NCBI RefSeq assembly: GCF_004564075.1
Contig: NZ_CP038256.1
Coordinates: 1,240,001 to 1,304,000 of the forward strand
DNA: 64,000 nucleotides
Reading direction: 5' to 3'
DNA from: Microbacterium sediminis
Lineage (GTDB): Bacteria > Actinomycetota > Actinomycetes > Actinomycetales > Microbacteriaceae
Each line of letters begins with the position of its first letter. Positions within the stretch are counted from its first letter, which is position 1. Below the pieces are notes generated by a model. The model saw only the letters and a list, made by a program, of their open reading frames with translations, made no database searches and was not told where the DNA came from. A program made the translations under genes and the position numbers. Below, one piece after another: positions 18,011-29,930 of this stretch.

Positions 18011-19039
18011 ATGGTGTACCTCCTCCGGCGCGTGGGCCAGGCGATCCTCGTCCTCGCCCTCACCTACACGCTCGCGTACCTGCTGCTCGCGGCGCTGCCC
18101 GGCGACGCGGTGCTGGCCCGCTACGGATCGCCCGAGCTCGGCCTGTCCGCCGAGCAGCTGGCCGAGATCCGCGCGGCCTACGGCGCCGACCGCAGCCTGC
18201 TCGAGCGCTACCTCGACTCCACCCTCGGCTTCCTCGGCGGCGAGCTCGGCTACTCCGTGCAGAGCGGCGCCGCGGTGGGCGATCTCATCGCCGCCGCCCT
18301 GCCGTCCACGCTCGTGCTGGCCGGCGCCGGCCTCGTGGTCGCGATCTTCCTGGCGGTGACGATCGCGTTCACCGCCACCTACGGCGGCTTCGCGTGGCTG
18401 CGGCGCCTGTTCCGCGGCATCCCGCCGCTGCTCGTGTCGCTGCCGGTGTTCTGGATCGGGATCGTGTTCGTCCAGGTCTTCTCGTTCCAGCTCGGCCTGG
18501 TCCCTGTGATCGGCGCCGATCCGATCGAGGCGCTGATCCTGCCCGTCGCGACCCTCGCGATCCCGATCGCCGCGCCGCTGGCGCAGGTGCTCATGCGCAG
18601 CATCGACGAGGTGCGCGAGCAGCCGTTCGTCACGGTCGTACGCGCCCGCGGCGCGAGCACCTCGTGGCTGCTGTGGCGCAACGTCGCCCGCAACGCCCTG
18701 CTGCCCACGCTCACGATGGCGGGCCTGCTGTTCGGCGAACTCGTCGGCGGCGCGGTCGTCACCGAGGCCGTGTTCGGGCGGGCGGGCATCGGCCAGCTCA
18801 CGGCGCAGGCGGTCGCCAACCGCGACACCCCCGTGCTGCTCGTGATCGTCGTGCTCTCCACGGTGGTGTTCGTGGTGATCAACCTCATCGTCGATCTGCT
18901 CTACCCGGTGCTCGACGCGCGGCTGCGCACCCCGCGTGGCGGCGCCCGTCGCGCGCGCACCGCCGCGCCGGAGCCCGCACCGGAGCCGGCGGCCGCCGCG
19001 ATCGCCGAGCCGGAGCCCGAGAAGGAGGCCGTCCGATGA
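18011..19039 (+). CDS. ABC transporter permease, DppB-like
   Basis: A 342-residue inner-membrane permease of the BPD_transp_1 family: a first helix in MVYLLRRVGQAILVLALTY, a periplasmic segment, then five helices containing the EAA loop region (about VTVVRARGAS...NVARNALLPT) that contacts the ATPase. The C-terminal tail is proline/alanine-rich and acidic. The ATG follows AAAGG and the stop overlaps the next ATG (ATGA), so it is translated with the second permease. It pairs with that permease to form the membrane channel for the substrate delivered by the upstream lipoprotein. Confidence 0.92.
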   Translation: MVYLLRRVGQAILVLALTYTLAYLLLAALPGDAVLARYGSPELGLSAEQLAEIRAAYGADRSLLERYLDSTLGFLGGELGYSVQSGAAVGDLIAAALPSTLVLAGAGLVVAIFLAVTIAFTATYGGFAWLRRLFRGIPPLLVSLPVFWIGIVFVQVFSFQLGLVPVIGADPIEALILPVATLAIPIAAPLAQVLMRSIDEVREQPFVTVVRARGASTSWLLWRNVARNALLPTLTMAGLLFGELVGGAVVTEAVFGRAGIGQLTAQAVANRDTPVLLVIVVLSTVVFVVINLIVDLLYPVLDARLRTPRGGARRARTAAPEPAPEPAAAAIAEPEPEKEAVR

Positions 19040-19889
19040 CGCTCGCTCTCGCCGCCCCGCGCAGCACCGGCACCCTCGCCTGGCGGCGGCTGCTGCGCCC
19101 CGGCACCGTCGTGCCCATCCTCGTGATCCTCATCGCCCTGGCCTGGGCCCTGTTCCCCGGGCTCTTCGCCGCCGGCAGCCCCACCGAGCAGGCCGGCGCC
19201 GCGCTGCAGGCGCCCAGCGCCGCGCACCTGTTCGGCACCGACGCGACGGGCCGCGACCTCTTCACGCGCGTGGTGCACGGCGCGTCGCACTCGATCACGG
19301 GCGCGGTCGTCGCGGTCGTGGTCGGGCTCGTCGTCGGAACCGCGCTCGGCGTGACCGCCGGGGCCGTCGGGGGCGCGGTCGAGGAGATCCTCATGCGCCT
19401 CGTCGACGTGCTCCTCGCGATCCCCGCCCTGCTACTCTCGCTCAGCGTCGTGATCCTGCTGGGCTTCGGCACCACCAACGCCGCGATCGCGGTGGGCGTC
19501 ACCTCGATCGCCGTGTTCGCCCGCCTCGCCCGCTCGCAGGTGGTGAGCGTGCGGTCGGCCGAGTTCGTCGAGGCGGCCTACGGATCCGGCGGCACGTTCC
19601 TCGGGGTGCTGTGGCGGCACATCCTGCCCAACTCGCTCACCCCGGTGATCGCCCTGGCGGCGCTGCAGCTGGGATCGGCGATCCTGCAGATCTCCACCCT
19701 CGGCTTCCTCGGCTACGGCGCCCCGCCGCCCACGCCCGAGTGGGGACTGCTCATCGCCGAGGGGCGCAGCTACGTGGCAACCGCCTGGTGGCTCACGGTG
19801 CTGCCCGGCGCCGTGGTGGCGGTCGTCGTGCTCGCGACGAACCGGCTGAGCCAGGCGATCGGCGGCGCGGGCCGACGGGAGGAGACGGC

Positions 19890-19893
<4 letters not shown>
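19036..19893 (+). CDS. ABC transporter permease, DppC-like
   Basis: A 285-residue permease of the DppC/OppC type. An N-terminal helix (VVPILVILIALAWALFPGLF) is followed by the LFGTDATGRDLFTRVVHGA signature that precedes the transmembrane core, and an EAA-like segment (SAEFVEAAYGSGGTFLGVLWRHILPN). It overlaps both neighbours by 4 bp, showing tight coupling with the DppB-like permease and with the ATPase gene. Confidence 0.93.
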
Positions 19894-21532
<1,639 letters not shown>

Positions 21533-21536
<4 letters not shown>

Positions 21537-22597
21537 CCTCGCCCCGGCTCGGATTCTTCACGCGCCTGCTCGAGCAGGCCTCGGCCGCCGATCGCTACCG
21601 CTTCGCGCTCGAGCAGATCGAGCAGGCCGAGCGCCACGGCTTCGCCTCGGCGTGGGTCGCACAGCATCACTTCGGCGAGCACGAGGGCGGGCTGCCCTCG
21701 CCGTTCGTGCTGCTCGCGGCGGCGGCCCAGCGCACCTCGCGCATCGCCCTGGCCACGGCGGTCGTGACCCTGCCGATCGACGACCCGCTGCGGGCGGCCG
21801 AGGACGCCGCGGTGCTCGACGCGCTCAGCGGCGGCCGCGTGCAGCTCGGCGTCGCCTCGGGCGGCACCCCGTCGTCGTTCCGCCCGTTCGGGCGCGACCC
21901 CGAGCAGCGCCGCGAGATCTTCGCCGATCACTTCGCCGTGTTCCGCGACGCCCTCGCCGGCCGCGGCATCCGCGGCACCGAGGCGCGGATCTACCCGTCG
22001 GGCGGCGACCTGGACCGCCGCATCTGGCAGGCGACGTTCTCGGTCGACGGCGGCGTGCGGGCCGGCCGCGACGGCGACGGCCTGCTCCTCTCGCGCACGC
22101 AGCCCCGCCCCGGCGGCGCTCACGAGATCCCGCTGCACGACCTGCAGCTGCCGATCATCGACGCCTACCGCGCCCAGCTGCCCGAGGGCGCCGCGCCGCG
22201 CGTGCTCGCCTCGCGCACGGCCGTGGTCGTCGACGAGGAGAACCGTACGCGCGTGCTCGAGCTCGCCGAGCGCGGGCTGCGCGAGCTCGCGCAGACCATG
22301 CACGGCATCGACACCGACGGGATCGGCATCGACGAGCTCGCGCGGCTGACCGACACGCACGTCGGCACCCCCGACGAGGTCGCGGCCTCGCTCGGCGCCG
22401 ACCTCACGATCGACGCCGCCACGGACGTGTCGTTCCAGGTGCACTCAATCGACGCGCCGCACGAGCTCACCCTGCGCTCGCTCGAGCTGCTCGCCACCGA
22501 GGTCGCGCCGCGCCTCGGCTACGCCGTGGGGCCGGCCGCCGCCGCCGCGCTCCACAGCGCCCACCTCGCCGCCGTCCCGGGACAGGAGACCGCATGA
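21533..22597 (+). CDS. Luciferase-like FMN-dependent monooxygenase (KPN_01858-like)
   Basis: A 354-residue member of the bacterial luciferase-like monooxygenase superfamily (TIM barrel, reduced flavin from a partner reductase). Family features are the GFASAWVAQHHFGEHEGG segment near residues 36-53 and the LDALSGGRVQLGVASGG segment. It matches my recollection of the putative KPN_01858 family, which occurs next to this type of ABC transporter. No flavin reductase gene is seen nearby. Overlaps the ATPase gene and the CMD gene by 4 bp each. The probable role is oxidation of the imported compound; the substrate is unknown. Confidence 0.85.
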
Positions 22598-23211
22598 CCC
22601 ACGCCGCCGACATCGTCGACCTGCTCGCCGGGATCGAGCCCGGCAGCCCCCTCGACGCGCTGCGGGACCAGCGCCCGCAGGCCCGCGAGAACGCCCAGCG
22701 CAGCTTCGAGGCCCTGCTGGAGCCGGCCGATCCCGGCACGTTCCCCCTCGCCGAGCGCTACGCCGTCGCCGCGTTCGTCGCGCGGCTGCACGGGTTCGAT
22801 CGCGCCGCCGCGTTCTACGCCGACCTGCTGGGCGACGAGGCGCCCGAGCTCGTGGCGCCGATCGCCGCGGCGGCCGCCGACGGCGCGACCCGCGGCCCGT
22901 ACGGCGTCTACCGCGAGCCCGGCCTCGCCGCCGAGAGCACGACGGGGCCCGCCTGGCGCCCGGCGGCCGGCGCGTTCACCGATCGCCTCGCCGCCGCCCT
23001 CGCGCACACGCACCTGCTCGTGTTCCGCCCGCGCGAGTCCAGCGCGGCCGCGATCCGCGCGCTCGTCGAGGCCGGCTGGGGCGCCGACGACATCGTGAGG
23101 CTCTCGCAGCTGGTCGCCTTCCTCAGCTTCCAGCTGCGCCTGGCCTGGGGCCTGCGCGTGCTGGCCGAGACCCCCGTCCCCGCGGCGCAGACCGAAGGAG
23201 CAGCCCGATGA
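22594..23211 (+). CDS. CMD-domain protein (Avi_7170-like)
   Basis: A 205-residue alanine-rich protein of the carboxymuconolactone decarboxylase-like superfamily, recognised mainly from context and from RESSAAAIRALVEAGWGADDIVRLSQLVAF near the C-terminus. I see no CxxC pair, so it is probably not a redox-active AhpD protein by itself. It lies between the monooxygenase and an AhpD-like protein with CxxC and overlaps both, the arrangement I recall for the Avi_7170/Avi_7169 families. Start ATG at 22594 with AGGAGA upstream. Confidence 0.75.
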   Translation: MTHAADIVDLLAGIEPGSPLDALRDQRPQARENAQRSFEALLEPADPGTFPLAERYAVAAFVARLHGFDRAAAFYADLLGDEAPELVAPIAAAAADGATRGPYGVYREPGLAAESTTGPAWRPAAGAFTDRLAAALAHTHLLVFRPRESSAAAIRALVEAGWGADDIVRLSQLVAFLSFQLRLAWGLRVLAETPVPAAQTEGAAR

Positions 23212-23840
23212 GCGACCTCGTGACCGAGTACCCCGACCTCGCCCGGCCCGAGCGGTTCACCCAGGAGGGCCTCGGCTGGGTGCCGTGGCTGGCGCCCGTG
23301 CCCGAGGGCGAACTGACGCCCGAGCAGCTCGACGCGCTCATCGAGCCCGCGCGAGCGAAGATGCCGTACTTCCGGCTGCTCGCCCGCGACCCCGGGGCGC
23401 TGAAGGCCCGCACGCTCACCGACCTCGACATCTTCTTCAACACCGACGGTGGCGCCGCCCGCGCCGAGCGCGAGCTGGCCGCCGCGGCGACCTCGCGCCA
23501 CAACGGCTGCGTGTTCTGCGCCTCGGTGCACGCCGCGGCCGCCACGCGCGAGTCCGGTCGGCGCGACGACGTGCAGCGCCTGCTCGACGACGGCGTGGGA
23601 GCCGAGCTGGGCGACGAGCGCTGGAATGCCGTCGTCGCCGCCTCGGTGGCGCTCGCCGACACCCCGCTGGGCTTCGGCGCCGACGACATCGCCACGCTGC
23701 GCGCGGCGGGCCTGGACGACGCCGAGATCCTCGACGTGCTCGGCGGCGCGGCGTTCTTCAACTGGGCCAACCGCCTCATGCTCTCGCTCGGCGAGCCGGA
23801 GGTCCCCGCGCGCCGCGCCGCGAAGGACGCGGAGGCGTGA
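23208..23840 (+). CDS. Alkylhydroperoxidase (AhpD-fold) domain protein (Avi_7169-like)
   Basis: A 210-residue protein with the AhpD active-site pattern HNGCVFCASVH around residues 98-108: a CxxC pair plus the following His, as in peroxidase-active AhpD proteins. It may reduce peroxides produced by the upstream flavin monooxygenase. ATG at 23208 overlaps the CMD gene stop; its own stop overlaps the GTG of the VOC gene. Confidence 0.85.
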   Translation: MSDLVTEYPDLARPERFTQEGLGWVPWLAPVPEGELTPEQLDALIEPARAKMPYFRLLARDPGALKARTLTDLDIFFNTDGGAARAERELAAAATSRHNGCVFCASVHAAAATRESGRRDDVQRLLDDGVGAELGDERWNAVVAASVALADTPLGFGADDIATLRAAGLDDAEILDVLGGAAFFNWANRLMLSLGEPEVPARRAAKDAEA

Positions 23841-24484
23841 GCGTCCCCTCGCTGCTCGATCACGTCGTCATCGCCGGCCCCGATCTGGCCGCGCTCGTCG
23901 CGTGGTTCGCCAAGCGCACCGGGGTGACGGCGGCGCCCGGCGGCGTGCACCCCACGGGCACCGCCAACGCGCTCGTGGCGCTGACGGTCGACGGCCGGCG
24001 CGCCCCGCACTACGTCGAGCTGATCGGTCCCGATCCCGATCGCGCCGAGGCGGCGCTGCCGACCACCTTCGGGATCCACGAGCTGGACGCGCCGCTGATC
24101 GTCACCTACGCGATCCACCCGGCCGACATCGACGGCGTGGTCGCGGGCGCCCGGGCGCGCGGATACGACCCCGGTGACGTGTGGGATCTGTCGCGGCGTC
24201 GGCCGGACGGGGTGCTGCTCGAGTGGCGGCTCACGCGCGGCGACACCGGGTTCGAGGCGCCGTTCCTCATCGACTGGGGCACCACGACGCAGCCGGGCCT
24301 CGACGATCTGCCCGCGCTGGAGCTGCTTGGGTTCGAGCGGATCGAGCCCGACCCCGGCCCGCTGCGGGCGATCCACGACGCGCTGGGGCTGCCCGACGGC
24401 TCGCTCGCGGAGGTGGTGCCCGGCGCACCCGCCGGGTTCCGGCTCACCGTCCGCACCGCCGCCGGGGCGACCGTCACGCTCTGA
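23837..24484 (+). CDS. VOC family protein (glyoxalase-like), last gene of the transporter cluster
   Basis: A 215-residue protein. The LLDHVVIAGPDLAALVAWF opening is typical of glyoxalase-like VOC proteins; HYVELIGPDP and a later EWRLTRG segment fit the metal-site region (His near the N-terminus, Glu in YVEL). The GTG at 23837 overlaps the previous stop (GTGA). It appears to be a catabolic or binding enzyme of the same pathway. Substrate not assignable. Confidence 0.78.
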   Translation: MSVPSLLDHVVIAGPDLAALVAWFAKRTGVTAAPGGVHPTGTANALVALTVDGRRAPHYVELIGPDPDRAEAALPTTFGIHELDAPLIVTYAIHPADIDGVVAGARARGYDPGDVWDLSRRRPDGVLLEWRLTRGDTGFEAPFLIDWGTTTQPGLDDLPALELLGFERIEPDPGPLRAIHDALGLPDGSLAEVVPGAPAGFRLTVRTAAGATVTL

Positions 24485-24493
24485 GACCGATGC

Positions 24494-24499
24494 CAGACT
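24494..24499 (+). promoter_or_regulatory. Candidate leaderless -10 box (CAGACT) for coaE
   Basis: CAGACT ends 7 nt before the coaE ATG and no good ribosome-binding site is present. It resembles the TAGACT/TAGGCT boxes found at the same distance before many genes here. Confidence 0.4.
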
Positions 24500-24506
24500 G
24501 GGCGGC

Positions 24507-25097
24507 ATGACTCTTGTCGCGCTGACGGGCGGGATCGCCTCCGGGAAGTCCACGATCGCCCGCCGCCTCGCCGAGCACGGCGCGGTCGTGATCGACGCCG
24601 ACGCGCTGGTCCGCGAGCTGCAGCAGCCGGGCACCGCGGTGACGCGCGCGATCGGCGACGCGTTTCCCGGCGTGGTGGGAGAGGACGGATCGCTCGATCG
24701 CGCCGCACTCGGCGCCGTCGTGTTCGCCGACCCGGCCGCCCTCACCACGCTGAACCGCATCGTGCATCCCGCCGTGAAGGCGGAGTCGCAGCGGCGGTTC
24801 GCCGAGGCCGTGGGGGCCGATCCCGATGCCGTCGTCGTGTACGACGTGCCGCTGCTGGCCGAGGCGCGAGGGACGGGGGAGTGGGATCTCGTGGTCGTCG
24901 CCCACGCGCCGGCCGAGGTGCGCGAGGAGCGCCTCGTGACGCAGCGCGGCATGACCCGCGAGGACGCCCGCGCCCGCATCGCCAACCAGGCCGGCGACGC
25001 CGAGCGGCTGGCCCTGGCCGACGTCGTCATCGACACCTCGGGCTCGATCGACGACACCCTCCGCCAGGCCGACGACCTGTGGGCGCGCCTGCGCTGA
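24507..25097 (+). CDS. coaE: Dephospho-CoA kinase
   Basis: A 196-residue P-loop kinase that phosphorylates the 3'-OH of dephospho-CoA ribose, the last step of CoA synthesis. Walker A GGIASGKST is at residues 8-16, followed by DADALVRELQQPG and VHPAVKAE, which match CoaE substrate segments; the lid region is VTQRGMTREDARARIANQ. Many actinobacterial CoaE proteins carry a C-terminal UPF0157 domain; this one does not. Lies 44 bp before uvrB, the usual actinobacterial pairing. Confidence 0.95.
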   Translation: MTLVALTGGIASGKSTIARRLAEHGAVVIDADALVRELQQPGTAVTRAIGDAFPGVVGEDGSLDRAALGAVVFADPAALTTLNRIVHPAVKAESQRRFAEAVGADPDAVVVYDVPLLAEARGTGEWDLVVVAHAPAEVREERLVTQRGMTREDARARIANQAGDAERLALADVVIDTSGSIDDTLRQADDLWARLR

Positions 25098-25111
25098 GCC
25101 CCGCCGGTGCC

Positions 25112-25133
25112 GATGTCGGAGGCCCCGCCTAGG
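25112..25133 (+). promoter_or_regulatory. PafBC-type DNA-damage promoter of uvrB
   Basis: TGTCGGAG (25112-25119), an 8-nt spacer and TAGGCT (25128-25133) fit the mycobacterial RecA-independent damage promoter consensus TTGTCRGTG-N8-TAnnnT. The -10 box ends 8 nt before the uvrB ATG, so the transcript should be leaderless or nearly so. A 23-nt stretch here (25109-25131) is identical before uvrA. Confidence 0.75.
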
Positions 25134-25141
25134 CTGGAATC

Positions 25142-27223
25142 ATGCAGACGACGCGCAGCGTGCGGCCCTTCGAGGTCGTCAGCGAGTACGAGCCGAGCGG
25201 CGACCAGCCCAAGGCGATCGCCGAGCTCGCCGCGCGGATCAACGCGGGCGAGACCGACGTCGTGCTGCTCGGCGCCACCGGTACCGGAAAGTCGGCCACC
25301 ACCGCGTGGCTCATCGAGCAGGTGCAGCGGCCCACGCTGGTGCTCGCGCACAACAAGACGCTCGCCGCGCAGCTGGCCAACGAGTTCCGCGAGCTCATGC
25401 CGCACAACGCGGTGGAGTACTTCGTCTCGTACTACGACTACTACCAGCCCGAGGCGTACGTGCCGCAGACGGACACCTTCATCGAGAAGGACTCGTCGAT
25501 CAACGCCGAGGTCGAGCGCCTGCGCCACTCCACGACCAACTCGCTGCTGAGCCGCCGCGACGTCGTCGTGGTCAGCACCGTCTCGTGCATCTACGGCCTC
25601 GGCTCGCCCGAGGAGTACCTGCGCGCGCTCGTCGCGCTGCAGGTGGGCGAGCGCTACGACCGCGACGCGATCATCCGCCAGTTCATCGCGATGCAGTACA
25701 ACCGCAACGACGTGGACTTCTCGCGCGGCAACTTCCGCGTGCGCGGCGACACGATCGAGATCATCCCCGTGTACGAGGAGTTCGCGATCCGGATCGAGAT
25801 GTTCGGCGACGAGATCGAGGCGCTCTACAAGCTGCACCCGCTCACGGGAGATGTGATCGAGCGGCTCGACGCCGTGGCGATCTTCCCGGCCACGCACTAC
25901 GCCGCGGGCACCGACACCGTGCAGCGGGCGATCAAGACGATCGAGATCGAGCTCAAGGAGCGCCTGGACGAGCTGAACCGGCAGGGCAAGCTGCTCGAGG
26001 CGCAGCGCCTGCAGATGCGCACGTCGTTCGACCTCGAGATGCTGCAGCAGCTCGGGTTCTGCTCGGGCATCGAGAACTACTCGCGTCACCTCGACGGGCG
26101 CGCGCCGGGCGAGCCGCCGCACACGCTGCTCGACTTCTTCCCCGACGACTTCCTCATGGTCATCGACGAGTCGCACGTGACGGTGCCGCAGATCGGCGCC
26201 ATGTACGAGGGCGACGCCTCGCGCAAGCGCACGCTCGTGGAGCACGGCTTCCGCCTGCCGAGCGCGATGGACAACCGGCCGCTGCGCTGGGACGAGTTCA
26301 AGAACCGCATCGGCCAGACCGTGTACCTCTCGGCCACGCCCGGCAAATACGAGATGGGCATCGCCGACGGCGTAGTCGAGCAGATCATCCGCCCGACGGG
26401 ACTCGTCGACCCGGAGATCGTCGTCAAGCCGTCCAAGGGACAGATCGACGACCTCCTCGAGGAGATCCGGGTGCGCGTCGATCGCGACGAGCGCGTGCTC
26501 GTCACGACCCTCACGAAGAAGATGGCCGAGGAGCTCACCGACTTCCTCGGCGAGCACGGCGTGCGCGTGCGCTACCTCCACTCCGACGTCGACACGCTGC
26601 GCCGCGTCGAGCTGCTCACCGAGCTGCGCCAGGGCGTGTACGACGTGCTCGTCGGCATCAACCTCCTCCGCGAGGGCCTCGACCTGCCCGAGGTGTCGCT
26701 CGTGGCGATCCTCGATGCCGACAAGGAGGGCTTCCTGCGGTCCGGCACCTCGCTGATCCAGACGATCGGCCGCGCGGCGCGAAACGTCTCGGGCCAGGTG
26801 CACATGTACGCCGACAAGATCACCGACTCCATGCGCGGGGCGATCGAGGAGACCGAGCGTCGCCGCGAGATCCAGATCGCCTACAACAAGGAGCACGGGA
26901 TCGATCCGACCCCGCTGCGCAAGAAGATCGCCGACATCACCGACGCGCTCGCGCGCGAGGGCGCCGATACGGCCGAGATGCTCTCCAAGCGCGACGCCGC
27001 GCGCACGAAGTCGGGCAAGGGCAAGGCGCCCACGCCGATCCGCAAGCGCGAGGGCATCGCCGCCGAGGGTGCCGAGCAGCTCGAGGGCACGATCGCCGAC
27101 CTCACGGCGCAGATGCTGCAGGCGGCCGACGAGCTCAAGTTCGAGCTCGCCGCCCGCCTCCGCGACGAGGTCCAGGACCTCAAGAAGGAGCTGCGCGCCA
27201 TGGAGCGCGCGGGCCACGCCTGA
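25142..27223 (+). CDS. uvrB: Excinuclease ABC subunit B
   Basis: A 693-residue UvrB, the damage-verifying DNA helicase of nucleotide excision repair. Walker [12 protein letters not shown] is at about 41-51, the beta-hairpin [15 protein letters not shown] at about 97-111, helicase motifs [14 protein letters not shown] and GRAARN lie in the C-terminal half, and a UVR domain (about 645-685) contacts UvrC. Length is normal for the family. Downstream lies the tandem inverted-repeat array, then the convergent catalase gene. Confidence 0.98.
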   Translation: MQTTRSVRPFEVVSEYEPSGDQPKAIAELAARINAGETDVVLLGATGTGKSATTAWLIEQVQRPTLVLAHNKTLAAQLANEFRELMPHNAVEYFVSYYDYYQPEAYVPQTDTFIEKDSSINAEVERLRHSTTNSLLSRRDVVVVSTVSCIYGLGSPEEYLRALVALQVGERYDRDAIIRQFIAMQYNRNDVDFSRGNFRVRGDTIEIIPVYEEFAIRIEMFGDEIEALYKLHPLTGDVIERLDAVAIFPATHYAAGTDTVQRAIKTIEIELKERLDELNRQGKLLEAQRLQMRTSFDLEMLQQLGFCSGIENYSRHLDGRAPGEPPHTLLDFFPDDFLMVIDESHVTVPQIGAMYEGDASRKRTLVEHGFRLPSAMDNRPLRWDEFKNRIGQTVYLSATPGKYEMGIADGVVEQIIRPTGLVDPEIVVKPSKGQIDDLLEEIRVRVDRDERVLVTTLTKKMAEELTDFLGEHGVRVRYLHSDVDTLRRVELLTELRQGVYDVLVGINLLREGLDLPEVSLVAILDADKEGFLRSGTSLIQTIGRAARNVSGQVHMYADKITDSMRGAIEETERRREIQIAYNKEHGIDPTPLRKKIADITDALAREGADTAEMLSKRDAARTKSGKGKAPTPIRKREGIAAEGAEQLEGTIADLTAQMLQAADELKFELAARLRDEVQDLKKELRAMERAGHA

Positions 27224-27242
27224 CGCAAGGCTTGCGGCTCAG

Positions 27243-27748
27243 CTCTCGACTCGTCGCTTCGCTCCTCGCTCGAGCCGTCTCGGCTCCCTTCGGTCGCTCG
27301 ACGAGCCCGGGTGGTTGTACCCCTCGGGCTCGTCGACCGGAGGCGCGGAGCGCCGGAGCGGAGACGGGTCGAGCGCAGCGGCGCAGCCGCGGAGTCGAGA
27401 CCGAGGGTTCAGGCCCTGCTCTCGACTCCGCTGCGCTCCGCTCGAGCCGTCTCCGCTCGCTTCGCTCGGTCGACGAGCCCGGGTGGTTGTACCCCACGGG
27501 CTCGTCGACCGGAGGCGCGGAGCGCCGGAGGGGAGACGGGTCGAGCGCAGCGGCGCAGCCGCGGAGTCGAGACCGAGGGTTCAGGCCCTGCTCTCGACTC
27601 CGCTGCGCTCCGCTCGAGCCGTCTCGGCTCCCTTCGGTCGCTCGACGAGCCCGGGTGGTTGTACGCCACGGGCTCGTCGACCGGAGGCGCGGAGCGCCGG
27701 AGCGGAGACGGGTCGAGCGCAGCGGCGCAGCCGCGGAGTCGAGACCGG
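27243..27748. repeat. Three tandem copies of a long inverted-repeat element, 172-bp period
   Basis: The loop sequence GTGGTTGTAC recurs at 27311, 27483 and 27655, an exact 172-bp spacing. Each unit has a left arm of about 65 nt ending ...CGACGAGCCCG and a complementary right arm starting CGGGCTCGTCGACC and ending ...GGAGTCGAGAC, so each could form a very long hairpin. Arms differ slightly between copies (GGCTCCCTTCGG versus CGCTCGCTTCGC). The array fills most of the gene-free gap 27224-27785 between convergent uvrB and the catalase gene. A diverged single copy lies at 42401-42572. I see no coding gene in it. Confidence 0.85.
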
Positions 27749-27785
27749 GGGCCTCGAGCTCGGCTCCGCCGCAGCGCCGCAGGCC

Positions 27786-29930
27786 CTACGCCCGCAGGGC
27801 CTCCAGCCGTTCCCACACGCGGTGGGTCGAGAGGAGCGTGAGCAGTTCGTCGACCGCGGCCGCCGGCTCCACCGTCACCACGCCGGGCGCGTCGCCGATG
27901 TGCACCGCCTCGAGCGTGTCGGCCGCGGCGGGCGACGCCGCGATCGCCTTGCCGTGGCGGAACACCTCGCCGAGCATCCGCAGCGCGCGCGGATCGGTCG
28001 AGGGCGCGAGGAGCACGACGGCGTCGACCTCGATGCTCGCGGCCGTCTGCACCGATCGCTGCACCGGGATGCCGTGGAGCATCCCGCCGTGCGGGGCGAT
28101 CACGAGCGGGACGATGCCGGCGGCGTGCAGCCCCTCGCGCACGGTGGCGAGCGCGCTGGCCTCCGTGGACTCGTCGGCGACGATGCCCACCACGCGGCCC
28201 TCGGCCGGCCACTGCTCGCCCACCTGGCGCAGGGCCGGGCTGGGCTCGACGTCGGCGACCTCGACCGTCGGGGCGGGCGCCGGCAGGCCGAGCGCCGCGG
28301 CGACGGTCGCGCACAGATCGGCGTCGATGTTGGCGAGCGCCTGCAGCTGGCGCTCCTTCACCGCCTGCTCGTAGCACTTGCCGAGCTCGAAGGCATACGC
28401 CTCGGCCACGTGCTGCTGCTCGATCGGCGTGAGCGAGCGGTAGAACAGCGTGACCTGCGAGAAGTGATCGTCGAAGCTGCGCGAGTCCGCGCGCTCCTTG
28501 ACCGACTCCGACACGGTCACCGGGATGTCGATGAACGCGCCCTCGTCGGCGCCCGCGAAGAACGGGCAGCCGCCGTCGAGCGAGTTCGGCTTGTACGGTG
28601 CGACCCCCGCGTGCACCGCCGTCTGGTGCATGCCGTCGCGGAGCATGTCGTTGATCGGCGCGTGCGGCCGGTTGATCGGCAGCTGGGCGAAGTTGGGCCC
28701 GCCCAGGCGTGTGATCTGCGTGTCGATGTACGAGAACAGCCGGCCCTGCAGCAGCGCGTCGTTGGTGACGTCGATGCCCGGCACGAGGTGACCCGGGTGG
28801 AACGCCACCTGCTCGGTCTCGGCGAAGAAGTTGGTCGGATTCGCGTTGAGGGTCATGGTGCCGATCACCTGCAGCGGTGCCAGCTCCTCGGGCACGATCT
28901 TGGTGGGATCGAGCAGGTCGATGCCCTCGAACGTCTCCTCGGGGGTGTCCGGCATCACCTGCAGCGCGAGGTCCCATTGCGGGAACGCCCCGGCCTCGAT
29001 CGCGTCGGCGAGGTCGCGGCGGTGGAAGTCGGGGTCCTTGCCGGACGCCAGCTGCGCCTCCTCCCACGTGAGCGAGTGCGTGCCGAGCTTGGGTCGCCAG
29101 TGGAACTTGACGAGCACCGTCTCGCCGGCGTCGTTCACGAGCCGGAAGGTGTGCACGCCGAAGCCCTGCATCATCCGGTAGGAGCGGGGGATCCCGCGGT
29201 CCGACATGTTCCACATGGCGTGCGCCTGCGCCTCGGTGTGGAGCGAGACGAAGTCCCAGAACGTGTCGTGCGCGGACTGCGCCTGCGGGATCTCGCGATC
29301 CGGGTGCGGCTTGCCGGCGTGGATGATGTCGGGGAACTTGATCGCGTCCTGGATGAAGAACACGGGGATGTTGTTGCCGACCAGGTCGTAGACGCCCTCG
29401 TCGGTATAGAACTTCGTCGCGAAGCCGCGGGTGTCGCGGACGGTGTCGGCCGATCCGCGCGATCCGAGCACGGTCGAGAACCGCACGAACACCGGGGTGG
29501 TCACGCCGCGCTTCAGGAAGCCGGCCTTCGTGACCGACTCGGCCGCGCCGTTGGCGACGAAGACGCCGTGCGCCGCGGCGCCGCGGGCGTGCACCACCCG
29601 CTCGGGGATGCGCTCGTGGTCGAAGTGCGTGATCTTCTCGCGCAGGTGGTGGTCCTGCAGCAGCACCGGTCCGCGCGGGCCGGCCTTGAGCGAGTGATCG
29701 GTGTCCGTCAGGCGCGCGCCCTGCGCGGTGGTGAGATACGCGCCCTGCTGGCCGACCGTCTCCGGCGGGTAGTCGGTCGGAACGCCGGTGGGGGTGCGAG
29801 TCTCGGGTGCGCCCTGATCGGGCTTCGGGGGGAGCGGCTTGTGCGGCTCGGTCGGCTCCTCGAGCGACGGCGGGACGGGTGCGGGAGCACCCGGGATCGT
29901 GATCGGGTCGGGCTCGCGAGCGGCATCCAT
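27786..29930 (-). CDS. katE: Large-subunit (clade 2) catalase, KatE/HPII type
   Basis: A 714-residue haem catalase that dismutates hydrogen peroxide. The N-terminal extension is proline-rich; the core has [14 protein letters not shown] (distal catalytic His) and [14 protein letters not shown] (proximal haem Tyr in the RxFxYxDTxxxR signature). The last ~150 residues form a DJ-1/PfpI-like domain ([10 protein letters not shown]...; LLAPSTDP), diagnostic of large-subunit catalases. I chose the ATG at 29930, with GGAGGAG upstream, over an in-frame start at 30035 that begins an arginine-rich unrelated segment. Its neighbours, an OhrR-like regulator and sodA further along, suggest an oxidative stress context. 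Confidence 0.95.
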   Translation of the reverse strand: MDAAREPDPITIPGAPAPVPPSLEEPTEPHKPLPPKPDQGAPETRTPTGVPTDYPPETVGQQGAYLTTAQGARLTDTDHSLKAGPRGPVLLQDHHLREKITHFDHERIPERVVHARGAAAHGVFVANGAAESVTKAGFLKRGVTTPVFVRFSTVLGSRGSADTVRDTRGFATKFYTDEGVYDLVGNNIPVFFIQDAIKFPDIIHAGKPHPDREIPQAQSAHDTFWDFVSLHTEAQAHAMWNMSDRGIPRSYRMMQGFGVHTFRLVNDAGETVLVKFHWRPKLGTHSLTWEEAQLASGKDPDFHRRDLADAIEAGAFPQWDLALQVMPDTPEETFEGIDLLDPTKIVPEELAPLQVIGTMTLNANPTNFFAETEQVAFHPGHLVPGIDVTNDALLQGRLFSYIDTQITRLGGPNFAQLPINRPHAPINDMLRDGMHQTAVHAGVAPYKPNSLDGGCPFFAGADEGAFIDIPVTVSESVKERADSRSFDDHFSQVTLFYRSLTPIEQQHVAEAYAFELGKCYEQAVKERQLQALANIDADLCATVAAALGLPAPAPTVEVADVEPSPALRQVGEQWPAEGRVVGIVADESTEASALATVREGLHAAGIVPLVIAPHGGMLHGIPVQRSVQTAASIEVDAVVLLAPSTDPRALRMLGEVFRHGKAIAASPAAADTLEAVHIGDAPGVVTVEPAAAVDELLTLLSTHRVWERLEALRA

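Noticed and set aside
25109..25133. Transposon end or short duplicated repeat shared by uvrA and uvrB
   Set aside because: The shared 23 nt coincides exactly with promoter geometry before two functionally linked genes and has no inverted repeat or target duplication, so a promoter explains it better.
23123..27217. A 1364-codon open frame on the minus strand across the AhpD, VOC, coaE and uvrB genes
   Set aside because: It is antisense to well-identified genes, rich in Arg/Gly/Val/Asp as expected from high-GC complement frames, and shows no family motifs.
27243..27748. CRISPR array
   Set aside because: Repeat units are 172 bp with near-identical content throughout, there are no variable spacers of 30-40 bp, and no cas genes are nearby.
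25306..28374. A 1022-codon plus-strand frame running through uvrB, the repeat array and antisense katE
   Set aside because: Arginine/proline-rich shadow frame; the repeats simply lack stops in that frame.
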